6,546 nucleotides of DNA from Cellvibrionaceae bacterium (GTDB taxonomy: Bacteria > Pseudomonadota > Gammaproteobacteria > Pseudomonadales > Cellvibrionaceae), in contig JAGKXD010000159.1 in assembly GCA_021151525.1 (NCBI GenBank), positions 1-6,546 of the forward strand. Direction: 5' to 3'. Under the pieces are notes generated by a model. That model made no database searches and was not told the origin of the DNA. It worked only from the letters and a program-made list of their open reading frames with translations. The stretch's first letter is position 1; every line of letters starts with the position of its first letter. Shown here in pieces: positions 1 to 5,825 of this stretch. Made by a program: the position numbers and the translations under genes.

Positions 1-3
1 CCT

Positions 4-561
4 TTATACAGACATCAAATCAACTTCTTTAGCAGCCAAGGCTTTATCGACTTCTGCAATAAATTTATCCGTAATTTTTTGGATATCGTCCTGCGCTTTA
101 CGATCATCGTCTTCGCCGATGGCTTTATCTTTTAACAAAGCCTTCACATCATTCAACACATCGCGACGCACGTTGCGCACAGCAACACGACCGTTTTCTG
201 CTTCAGCACGCGCCTGCTTGATAAAGTTTTTACGCGTTTCTTCAGTCAACATAGGCAGTGGAATACGAATCAAACCGCCGTTAGTCGATGGGTTCAAACC
301 CAAATCTGATTTCATAATCGCCTTTTCAATTTCAGGCACCAAGTTGCGCTCCCAGGGACTAACGGAAAGCGTGCGCGCATCTTCAACGTTAATATTCGCT
401 ACTTGACTCAGCGGTGTAGGCGTACCGTAGTAAGACACCATGATGCCGTCGAGCAAACTTGGGTGCGCACGGCCAGTACGAATTTTATTGAAGTTAACGC
501 CCAGCGCTTCAACAGCTTTCTTCATGCGCGACTCTGCGTCTTTTTTAATGTCATTAATCAT
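4..561 (-). CDS. frr: Ribosome recycling factor (RRF)
   Basis: Ribosome recycling factor, a cytoplasmic protein that, with EF-G, splits the post-termination ribosome so that subunits can be reused. The 185-residue product equals the usual family length and resembles E. coli RRF throughout. Visible family landmarks are the KIRTGRA stretch (residues 26-32) in the helical domain, YYGTPTP (44-50) at the entry to the beta domain, the SDLGLNP segment (85-91), and the arginine-rich VRNVRRD segment (128-134). The ATG at 561 gives the expected MINDIKKDAE start, with GAGGAA at 574-569 and 7 bases of spacing. This start lies inside the end of pyrH: the pyrH stop is at 556-554, an 8-base overlap that suggests translational coupling. 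TAA stop at 6-4. In relatives the next genes are usually uppS, cdsA and dxr; only three bases remain here, so that cannot be seen. Intact gene, identification near certain. Confidence 0.98.
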   Translation of the reverse strand: MINDIKKDAESRMKKAVEALGVNFNKIRTGRAHPSLLDGIMVSYYGTPTPLSQVANINVEDARTLSVSPWERNLVPEIEKAIMKSDLGLNPSTNGGLIRIPLPMLTEETRKNFIKQARAEAENGRVAVRNVRRDVLNDVKALLKDKAIGEDDDRKAQDDIQKITDKFIAEVDKALAAKEVDLMSV

Positions 562-1294
562 TCGCTTTTTCCTCTTCGATCAAAGTGCCTTCGTTGCTAC
601 CTACGACAATATTCAACAAAGCCCCAGTTTTATTCATACGGAACACACGCACAGGCATATCGTGTTCGCGGCACAAACAGATGGCCGTCAAATCCATTAC
701 GCCTAATTTTTTATCCAACACTTCGTCGTAAGACAGGCGATCATATTTGGTCGCGTTTGGATCTTTTTTCGGATCAGCGCTATACACGCCATCTACTTTT
801 GTTGCTTTCAAAACGATGTCTGCATCCACTTCAATACCGCGCAAGCAAGCAGCGGAATCTGTAGTGAAGAATGGGTTGCCAGTACCGGCAGAGAAAATCA
901 CCACTTCACCCATACCCAGAAAGCGCACAGCGCGACGGCGATCGTAGTGTTCAACAATACCACTCATGGGAATTGCCGACATTACGCGGGAAGAAATGTT
1001 TGAGCGCTCGAGTGCATCACGCATGGCCAAGGCATTCATTACGGTGGCAAGCATACCCATGTGGTCGCCAGTAACGCGATCCAAACCTGCCGCGCTCAAT
1101 TGCGAGCCACGGAACAGATTGCCGCCCCCAATCACCAAGCCTACTTGTACGCCTATACCCACCAACTGACCAATTTCCAACGCCATTTTGTCGAGCACTT
1201 TAGGGTCGATACCGAAGCCCTCAGTACCCATTAATTCCTCACCACTCAACTTCAACAAGATGCGCTTGTACTTTTTATCCCTTGGGCCAGACAT
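554..1294 (-). CDS. pyrH: UMP kinase (uridylate kinase)
   Basis: Bacterial UMP kinase of the amino-acid-kinase fold, phosphorylating UMP to UDP with ATP in pyrimidine nucleotide synthesis; a cytoplasmic hexamer in characterised members, typically activated by GTP and inhibited by UTP. The product has 246 residues, close to the usual 240. Motifs seen: KLSGE near the N-terminus (residues 15-19), the glycine-rich GGGNLFRG (56-63), GDHMGM (76-81), the UMP/ATP-site signature GTGNPFFTTD (137-146), and KATKVDGVYSADP shortly after. The ATG at 1294 is preceded by GGAGA (1305-1301) at suitable spacing. Its last codons overlap the start of frr. In the canonical order tsf lies directly upstream; here a 633-base gap and a cellulase gene on the other strand replace that junction, so pyrH is now the first gene of its transcription unit and needs its own promoter. 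Intact. Confidence 0.98.
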   Translation of the reverse strand: MSGPRDKKYKRILLKLSGEELMGTEGFGIDPKVLDKMALEIGQLVGIGVQVGLVIGGGNLFRGSQLSAAGLDRVTGDHMGMLATVMNALAMRDALERSNISSRVMSAIPMSGIVEHYDRRRAVRFLGMGEVVIFSAGTGNPFFTTDSAACLRGIEVDADIVLKATKVDGVYSADPKKDPNATKYDRLSYDEVLDKKLGVMDLTAICLCREHDMPVRVFRMNKTGALLNIVVGSNEGTLIEEEKAND

Positions 1295-1300
1295 AAAGAC

Positions 1301-1305
1301 TCTCC
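1301..1305 (-). promoter_or_regulatory. Ribosome binding site of pyrH
   Basis: On the minus strand GGAGA, continuing as GGAGAG, precedes the ATG at 1294 by 6 bases. It supports that start, which also gives the expected short N-terminus before the KLSGE motif. Confidence 0.7.
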
Positions 1306-1373
1306 AAACAATGAGTTAGCTAGTAGCTCCGGGCGTTGCGAGCAATCCGACCAGAGTGCAAAAAAATCGGCGC

Positions 1374-1404
1374 AGTTTACCAGAAATTTCTTCGCTTAGT
1401 TGCC
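1374..1404 (-). promoter_or_regulatory. Candidate extended -10 promoter for pyrH-frr
   Basis: Reading the minus strand, TGGTAAACT (1382-1374) fits an extended -10 element (TG-N-TAAACT, four of six matches to TATAAT). It is followed by a GC-rich GCGCCG discriminator-like stretch, as in growth-rate-controlled promoters. No good -35 hexamer stands at 16-19 bases upstream (the best is a weak GCAACT near 1403-1398), so it would depend on the extended -10. Transcription would start about 70 bases ahead of the pyrH ATG. One arm of the inverted repeat at 1377-1412 covers the -10 element. A promoter is expected here because the neighbouring tsf unit is terminated and separated; the exact position is an inference. 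Confidence 0.3.
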
Positions 1405-1412
1405 TCTGGTAA
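1377..1412. repeat. Inverted repeat, 8-bp arms, in front of pyrH
   Basis: TTACCAGA at 1377-1384 is matched by its perfect reverse complement TCTGGTAA at 1405-1412, with 20 bases between. The left arm coincides with the candidate pyrH -10 element and the right arm lies just upstream of the -35 position, so the pair would bracket the promoter. It could be an operator or chance. A second, overlapping pair, GCTTAG (1394-1399) with CTAAGC (1415-1420), cannot form at the same time as the first. Confidence 0.4.
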
Positions 1413-1585
1413 CGCTAAGCATGCATTTGCTTGCGGATTTTCTCTGACTCTCAATTCGCCGGAAGGCCCGCCTTTGGTGCGCCTGTACGCAAATCCGTAA
1501 AGTTTTTTTGCCTATGGCGACGAGGAGGAGTAAGTTCTCCGCCCGTGAGATTGGTCAAAATAACTACACATTCCAAAACTGTTTA

Positions 1586-1610
1586 TTACCTTGGGCACAA
1601 GCCAAGGTAA
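1586..1610. repeat. Perfect 9-bp inverted repeat in the cellulase upstream region
   Basis: TTACCTTGG (1586-1594) and CCAAGGTAA (1602-1610) are exact reverse complements separated by 7 bases. Neither strand has a T-run after it, so it is not an intrinsic terminator. The size and symmetry suit either a dimeric regulator site or an RNA hairpin. It lies 318 bases upstream of the cellulase GTG and shares the outer TTACC/GGTAA bases with the repeat at 1377-1412. Function unknown. Confidence 0.5.
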
Positions 1611-1880
1611 CTATCAACTGTTGGCGCAGACGGGCTTTAGCCTCAAGGCGTACAACCCAGCTTTAGCGGTACATCCTTTGGAGCCAGTATGGGGGCCCAT
1701 CCCAGAGCAAGCTTCAAAAGGTACCGGTTTCATTTGCGTTTGATATTGCTTAACACGTGCTTTTGCGAGCGTTTACCTGCCCAGCTTTTCTCCATGGCTG
1801 GCTTGCCTATGCGCGCAAACAATTCCTGCGACCAAGCTGACCTAAAACCGCGCCGGAATACACGTCTGTTCACAAACCCG

Positions 1881-1897
1881 CGATGCGACTTGCATCG
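1881..1897. repeat. Short inverted repeat upstream of the cellulase start
   Basis: CGATGC (1881-1886) and GCATCG (1892-1897) are exact reverse complements with a 5-base spacer. If transcribed this is a small hairpin ending 18 bases before the GAGGA ribosome binding site. Its left arm contains the upstream in-frame ATG (1883), which would bury that codon. It may equally be an operator close to the transcription start. Confidence 0.4.
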
Positions 1898-1915
1898 ATT
1901 AATAACGCCAATAAC

Positions 1916-1920
1916 GAGGA
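1916..1920 (+). promoter_or_regulatory. Ribosome binding site that sets the cellulase start at GTG 1928
   Basis: GAGGA followed by 7 bases and then GTG. This spacing is right for initiation at 1928 and makes no sense for the in-frame ATG at 1883, which lies upstream of it. The GTG start also puts a lysine-containing n-region directly ahead of the hydrophobic core of the signal peptide. Confidence 0.8.
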
Positions 1921-1927
1921 TTACAAC

Positions 1928-4744
1928 GTGAAACCCCTAAAATCGATATTTAGTTTATCCCTAAGTGCCTGCACCAGCCTCGCGCTGCTCAGCGCCTCAA
2001 ATACCTATGCGGAAACCTTTAACTACGGTGAAGCCCTGCAAAAATCCATTTATTTTTATGAGGCCCAACAAGCAGGCCCCAAGCCCGCAACCAACCGCGT
2101 ACCCTGGCGCGCCGATGCCACCCCCACCGACGGCAGTGATGTAGGCGTAGACCTGCGCGGCGGCTGGTTTGACGCAGGCGACCATGTGAAATTTGGCTTC
2201 CCTATGGCAGGTGCAACAACCATGCTCGCGTGGGGCGTAGTCGATTACCGCAGCGCCTATGCTGACTCCGGACAACTGACCTACATCCTCAACAACCTGC
2301 GCTTTGTTAACGACTATTTTATCAAAGCCCACTCCGCGCCCAATGAGCTCTATGGCCAAGTTGGCGTAGGCTCGCAAGACCACACCTTTTGGGGGCCAGC
2401 AGAGGTTTTGCATTACAAAATCCCGGCTTCGCGCGTATCCATGAAGATCAACCTCACCTGCCCAGGCGTGGATTTGGCGGCGGAAACAGCAGCAGCCATG
2501 GCGTCATCCTCCATCGCCTTTAAGCCAAGCGATGCCACTTATGCAGCGACCTTGCTGACCCATGCAAAACAATTATTCGATTTTGCGGAGGCCACCAAAG
2601 GCACCAACGGTTCCGAAAACGGCTATTCCAACTGCATCAAGGACTCCCAAGCCTTTTACAACTCCAACTACGGTGTTTACTGGGATGAGTTAGCGTGGGG
2701 CGCGATTTGGCTCTGGCGCGCCACCGGCGATGCCTCCTATCTAGCCAAAGCTAAAACCTACTACGACAAAATGGGCACTGAAAACCAAAGCACCACGCCG
2801 GTTTTCAAATGGGCGCAAAGTTGGAATGACAAGGTCTACGGCGTGTATGCGCTTATGGCCGGCTTGGTGGGCGATGCCCGCTACCACGCCGACATCCAAC
2901 GCCATTTGGACTACTGGAGCGTGGGCGCAGGTAAGCGCACACCGGGCGGGATTATTGTGGTGGATTCATCGGGCTGGGGCGTGAACCGCTATGCCGCCAA
3001 CACCGCGCTGCTCGCACTTTTCTACGCCGATAAACTCGGCACCACCAATCCGCTTTACAGCCGCTACCACGATTTCGGCAAGAAGCAGATTGACTACATT
3101 CTGGGCGATAACCCCGCTAATCGCAGTTACGTGGTTGGCTTCGGCAAGGATTACCCTATCAATGTGCATCACCGCACCTCCCATGGTTCATGGGCGGATG
3201 ATATGAAAACCCCAGCGCAGCAACGCCATGTGCTTTACGGCGCAGTTGTGGGCGGCCCAGCGGCTGATACTGACTATGTAGAAGATCGCGGCAATTATGT
3301 ATTGAACGAAGTGGCGACCGACTACAACGCCGGCTTTACCAGTGCTACCGCCATCCTCTTCGGTCAATACGGCGGCCCTGCCCTGCCAGACTCGCAATTC
3401 CCGCCCGCAGAATCACCCAAACCAGATGAGTATTTAGTCGGCGCTAAAGTGAATTCATCAGGCCCACGCCATATCGAAATCAAAGCGGTTATCCAAAACC
3501 ATTCGACTACACCTGCAAAAGGTCGCACGGATTTGTATATTCGCTATTTCTACGATTTGAGCGAGGCTTTCGCCGCGGGTTACAAGGTGAGCGACTTGAG
3601 CGTTACTTCTGGCTATTCGCAAGCGTCAGATATTTCACAACTCAAGCAATGGTCGGGCAGTATTTACTACGTGGAAATCGCGTTTGCGAAAGATGTCATT
3701 TTCCCCGGCGGCCAGTCTGAGCATCGCCGCGAAGTGCAATTCCGCGTTTCCCTGCCCACCACCTCAACTCTCGCCGAGTGGGACAATAGCAACGATCCAT
3801 CGTGGGATCCGGCCTATGCCACCACCGAAAACTACGGCCTCACCACCAACAAAATTGCGATTTACGGCAGCGAAGGTTTGATTTCAGGCATCGAGCCAGC
3901 GCGCAACACCAGCTCTGCATCCTCGGTTTCTAGCAGCAAATCATCCGTGGCGAGCAGTTCGTCAGTATCGAGTAGCAAGTCTTCAGTGGCGTCTAGCGTG
4001 GCGACTTCAAGCAGCAGTTCATCCAGCAAATCGTCTGTTGCTTCGAGCTCATCCAGCAGTGTTGCCAGCTCTAGCTCATCGTCCGTAATTTCCGGGCAAC
4101 AATGTAACTGGTACGGAACCCTCTACCCACTATGCGCAACTACCACCAGTGGCTGGGGTTATGAGAATGGCAAAAGTTGTATTGCGGCGAGCACCTGTGC
4201 TGCGCAACCAGCGCCTTACGGCATTGTGGGAAGCTCAAGCAGTGCAGCAACCAGCTCAAGCTCGGTTTCAAGCGTAAAATCCAGCAGCTCGATTGCATCC
4301 TCAGTGAGCTCAAGCGCTAAATCCAGTAGCTCGGTTGTTTCATCTTCAAGCTCTTTCGCATCCTCAACAAGCTCTGTGGCTTCATCGGCAAGTTCTAAAT
4401 CAAGTGCAGCTTCATCCAGTTCATCAAGCAGCGCAACAGCGAGTAAATGCCAATACATTCTTAGCAACGAATGGAACACCGGCTTCACCGCCACCATTCG
4501 CGTAACCAACAATGGCACCACAGCTATCAATGGCTGGACAATTGGCTGGAGCTATTCAGATGGATCTGTTGTTACCAGCTCATGGAATGCAAGCGTCACC
4601 GGCACCAATCCCTATAGCGCCACCAACATCAGCTGGAACGGCACCATCCAGCCCGGCCAATCAGCTGAATTTGGTTTGCAAGGCAACAAAGGAACAAGTG
4701 CAAACGCACAAATACCTGCAGTAACGGGTAGTGTGTGTAATTGA
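1928..4744 (+). CDS. Secreted family 9 glycoside hydrolase (endo-1,4-beta-glucanase) with CBM3c, CBM10 and CBM2
   Basis: Extracellular cellulase that cuts beta-1,4-glucan chains by inversion. With the GTG start it has 938 residues. Order: signal peptide (1-28, likely cut after TYA); GH9 domain (about 30-482) with the DAGDH motif (D82, D85, the latter the expected catalytic base), the histidine signature HHRTSHGSW (414-422) and DRGNYVLNEVATDYNAGF, holding D453 and the expected general acid E461; CBM3c (about 500-655); polyserine linker (662-722); CBM10 (726-757) with four cysteines (726, 736, 751, 757) and W728, Y729, W743; second polyserine linker (769-840); CBM2 (841-938) with terminal cysteines C841/C937 and W849, W886, W903 as the probable binding face. 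GH9-CBM3c is the layout of processive endoglucanases, in which CBM3c feeds a chain to the active site. Overall it resembles endoglucanase A (CelA/EGA, Cel9) of Cellvibrio. All catalytic residues are present. It lies opposite to, and between, tsf and pyrH. The exact substrate is inferred; the family assignment is very sure. Confidence 0.96.
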   Translation: MKPLKSIFSLSLSACTSLALLSASNTYAETFNYGEALQKSIYFYEAQQAGPKPATNRVPWRADATPTDGSDVGVDLRGGWFDAGDHVKFGFPMAGATTMLAWGVVDYRSAYADSGQLTYILNNLRFVNDYFIKAHSAPNELYGQVGVGSQDHTFWGPAEVLHYKIPASRVSMKINLTCPGVDLAAETAAAMASSSIAFKPSDATYAATLLTHAKQLFDFAEATKGTNGSENGYSNCIKDSQAFYNSNYGVYWDELAWGAIWLWRATGDASYLAKAKTYYDKMGTENQSTTPVFKWAQSWNDKVYGVYALMAGLVGDARYHADIQRHLDYWSVGAGKRTPGGIIVVDSSGWGVNRYAANTALLALFYADKLGTTNPLYSRYHDFGKKQIDYILGDNPANRSYVVGFGKDYPINVHHRTSHGSWADDMKTPAQQRHVLYGAVVGGPAADTDYVEDRGNYVLNEVATDYNAGFTSATAILFGQYGGPALPDSQFPPAESPKPDEYLVGAKVNSSGPRHIEIKAVIQNHSTTPAKGRTDLYIRYFYDLSEAFAAGYKVSDLSVTSGYSQASDISQLKQWSGSIYYVEIAFAKDVIFPGGQSEHRREVQFRVSLPTTSTLAEWDNSNDPSWDPAYATTENYGLTTNKIAIYGSEGLISGIEPARNTSSASSVSSSKSSVASSSSVSSSKSSVASSVATSSSSSSSKSSVASSSSSSVASSSSSSVISGQQCNWYGTLYPLCATTTSGWGYENGKSCIAASTCAAQPAPYGIVGSSSSAATSSSSVSSVKSSSSIASSVSSSAKSSSSVVSSSSSFASSTSSVASSASSKSSAASSSSSSSATASKCQYILSNEWNTGFTATIRVTNNGTTAINGWTIGWSYSDGSVVTSSWNASVTGTNPYSATNISWNGTIQPGQSAEFGLQGNKGTSANAQIPAVTGSVCN
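3911..4093 (+). repeat. Polyserine linker 1 (CBM3c to CBM10)
   Basis: Codes for about 61 residues that are nearly all serine with interspersed K, V and A. The short unit SSSKSSVASS recurs with variation. All six serine codons are mixed, so the DNA is less repetitive than the protein. Such linkers are flexible spacers in Cellvibrio-type plant cell-wall hydrolases. Confidence 0.9.
4232..4447 (+). repeat. Polyserine linker 2 (CBM10 to CBM2)
   Basis: Codes for about 72 residues rich in serine, with A, V, K, T and single I and F residues. Slightly longer and less regular than the first linker. It separates the CBM10 from the C-terminal CBM2, and the reading frame stays open into CBM2. Confidence 0.9.
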
Positions 4745-4756
4745 TTATTGTTGAAG

Positions 4757-4782
4757 TCGCGTTTTAATTTTCTAAAACGCGA
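4757..4782. repeat. Perfect 10-bp inverted repeat downstream of the cellulase
   Basis: TCGCGTTTTA (4757-4766) and TAAAACGCGA (4773-4782) are exact reverse complements around a 6-base loop. It starts 13 bases after the cellulase stop codon and directly precedes the main terminator. No T-run follows on either strand, so it is probably not a terminator itself. It may be a 3'-end protecting hairpin or a protein site. Confidence 0.55.
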
Positions 4783-4788
4783 TAAAAC

Positions 4789-4828
4789 AAAAACCCGCGC
4801 AAGTTGCCCTGCGCGGGTTTTTATTTTT
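4789..4828. terminator. Bidirectional rho-independent terminator for the cellulase and tsf
   Basis: A 12-bp perfect stem, AAAAACCCGCGC/GCGCGGGTTTTT (arms 4789-4800 and 4811-4822), with a 10-base loop. On the plus strand it is followed by ATTTTT, on the minus strand the stem runs into TTTTTGTTTT. It therefore can end transcripts from both sides, as expected between the convergent cellulase (stop at 4744) and tsf (stop at 4864). Confidence 0.92.
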
Positions 4829-4863
4829 CCAAGCGGAAAAATTTGAGCTTTAGCAACCGCTAA

Positions 4864-5736
4864 TTATTGCGCTTTAGTAGCAGCAACTTGAGCAGCAACT
4901 TCAGCAGCGAAGTCTACTACTTCTTTCTCGATGCCTTGGCCTACTTCCAAACGCACAAAGCTCTTAACAGTTGCACCTGCAGTTTTAGCGTATTGAGCAA
5001 CGGTCAGCTCTGGGTTCTTAACGAAAGGCTGGTCAACCAAGCTGCTTTCTTTCAAGAACTTACCGATACGGCCAACAATCATCTTCTCAACGATTTCAGC
5101 TGGTTTGCCAGCCATGTCTGGTTGAGCACGAATGATTTCTTTTTCTTTCTCAACAACTTCTGGAGACATTTGGTCAGAGCTTACAACCACTGGGTTAACA
5201 GCAGCTACGTGCATAGCGATGTCTTTACCTACTTCGTCGTTACCGCCTTCCAATTGAACCAATACCGCGATACGGCTGTTCAAGTGCAAGTAGCCGCTCA
5301 CAACGCCACCTTCAACGAGGCTAACGCGACGAACACTGATTTTCTCACCGATTTTTTGAACCAATGCTTCACGCGCAGTTTCCAATTCGCCAGCAGTCAA
5401 TGCAGCTACGTCGGTTTGCTTGGTGGTGAATGCTTTGTCCAATACTTGGTTTACGAAAGCAAGGAAGCCAGCGTCACGTGCAACGAAGTCAGTTTCAGAG
5501 TTAACTTCTACGGCTACAGCGTAGCTGTTATCAGCAGCAACTTTAACGGCTACAACGCCGTCAGCAGCAGTGCGGCCTTCTTTCTTAGCGGCTTTCAAGC
5601 CAGATACTTTACGCAGGTTTTCAATCGCCAAATCTACGTCGCCGTCCGCTTCGCCCAAGGCTTTTTTACATTCCATCATGCCCAAACCAGTACGGTCGCG
5701 CAGTTCTTTTACCAATGCAGGAGTAACAGCTGCCAT
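4864..5736 (-). CDS. tsf: Translation elongation factor Ts (EF-Ts)
   Basis: EF-Ts, the guanine nucleotide exchange factor that releases GDP from EF-Tu during translation; cytoplasmic. The 290-residue product is close to the usual length (E. coli 283). The N-terminal UBA-like domain (about 1-54) carries LVKELRDRTGLGMMECKKAL, and the TDFVARD motif (82-88) holds the Asp-Phe pair that in E. coli EF-Ts disturbs the Mg-binding region of EF-Tu. The remaining core and C-terminal module are intact. The start is the ATG at 5736, giving the standard MAAVTPALVKELR, backed by GAGGA at 5748-5744; the frame stays open 13 codons further upstream, but that extension has no family counterpart. It follows rpsB with an 89-base gap containing an attenuator hairpin. 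Downstream, where pyrH would normally follow, there is a terminator and a convergent cellulase gene. Confidence 0.98.
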   Translation of the reverse strand: MAAVTPALVKELRDRTGLGMMECKKALGEADGDVDLAIENLRKVSGLKAAKKEGRTAADGVVAVKVAADNSYAVAVEVNSETDFVARDAGFLAFVNQVLDKAFTTKQTDVAALTAGELETAREALVQKIGEKISVRRVSLVEGGVVSGYLHLNSRIAVLVQLEGGNDEVGKDIAMHVAAVNPVVVSSDQMSPEVVEKEKEIIRAQPDMAGKPAEIVEKMIVGRIGKFLKESSLVDQPFVKNPELTVAQYAKTAGATVKSFVRLEVGQGIEKEVVDFAAEVAAQVAATKAQ

Positions 5737-5743
5737 GATTATT

Positions 5744-5748
5744 TCCTC
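5744..5748 (-). promoter_or_regulatory. Ribosome binding site that sets the tsf start
   Basis: On the minus strand AGAGGAA precedes the ATG at 5736 with 7 bases between GAGGA and the start. It rules for the 290-residue form over the 303-residue frame that begins at 5775, whose start codon region lies inside the attenuator hairpin. Confidence 0.85.
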
Positions 5749-5773
5749 TTTAAAGTTACAGATTCTGTGATAC

Positions 5774-5796
5774 AAAAAGGGGGCAATGCCCCCTTC
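5774..5796 (-). terminator. Attenuator-type terminator between rpsB and tsf
   Basis: On the minus strand an 8-bp stem, AAGGGGGC/GCCCCCTT, closes a 3-base loop and runs into TTTTTG. It lies 30 bases after the rpsB stop and 38 bases before the tsf start. As no separate tsf promoter is evident in the short gap, it probably terminates only part of the transcripts, giving more rpsB than tsf message. A comparable intercistronic structure is known between rpsB and tsf in E. coli. Confidence 0.8.
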
Positions 5797-5825
5797 TTAC
5801 GTTTAGCGACTAGCTAGGGCTGAAA

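Larger units (their letters stand above)
1295..1927. other. Long non-coding stretch between divergent pyrH and cellulase genes
   Basis: 633 bases without a credible gene. It must hold the promoters of both divergent units. Seen in it: the pyrH ribosome binding site and candidate promoter (1301-1404); inverted repeats at 1377-1412, 1431-1500 (10-base arms with one G-T pair and a 50-base gap), 1586-1610 and 1881-1897; a purine run GAGGAGGAG at 1522-1530; and the cellulase ribosome binding site at 1916-1920. Short open frames at 1514-1666 (50 codons) and 1689-1931 (80 codons) have no good ribosome binding site and no recognisable protein. No convincing -35/-10 pair for the cellulase was found. 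No tRNA, transposase remnant or terminal repeat of a mobile element was recognised. Confidence 0.6.

Noticed and set aside
1545..1610. A 21-codon GTG frame after the GAGGAGGAG run, possible leader peptide
   Set aside because: The spacing from the purine run to GTG is about 14 bases, too long, and the frame ends in the 1586-1610 dyad without a run of regulatory codons or a terminator behind it.
1514..1666. A 50-codon frame starting ATG in the intergenic region, beginning MATRRSKFSAREIG
   Set aside because: No ribosome binding site precedes it, the GAGGAGGAG purine run lies inside rather than before it, and the peptide matches nothing I recognise.
1883..1927. The upstream ATG giving a 953-residue cellulase
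   Set aside because: The ribosome binding site lies downstream of it, and the 15 added residues are polar and would precede the signal peptide.
1689..1931. An 80-codon plus-strand frame running into the cellulase start
   Set aside because: No recognisable domain, no ribosome binding site, and it overlaps the cellulase ribosome binding site and start codon.
4216..4530. A 104-codon minus-strand frame rich in leucine and glutamate
   Set aside because: It is the reverse reading of the polyserine linker, whose composition yields an artificial L/E-rich peptide.
4867..5817. A 316-codon open frame on the plus strand covering tsf entirely
   Set aside because: It is the antisense of a clearly real EF-Ts gene, rich in F, S and N with no recognisable domain, and has no credible ribosome binding site. 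Strong codon bias in tsf easily leaves the opposite strand open.
1317..5817. TAGCTAG occurs near pyrH (1317-1323) and again after rpsB (5811-5817), considered as a rearrangement footprint
   Set aside because: Seven bases is too short to mean anything at this distance, and the second copy is not at the edge of the inserted cellulase segment. No target duplication or terminal inverted repeats were found at the tsf and pyrH borders.
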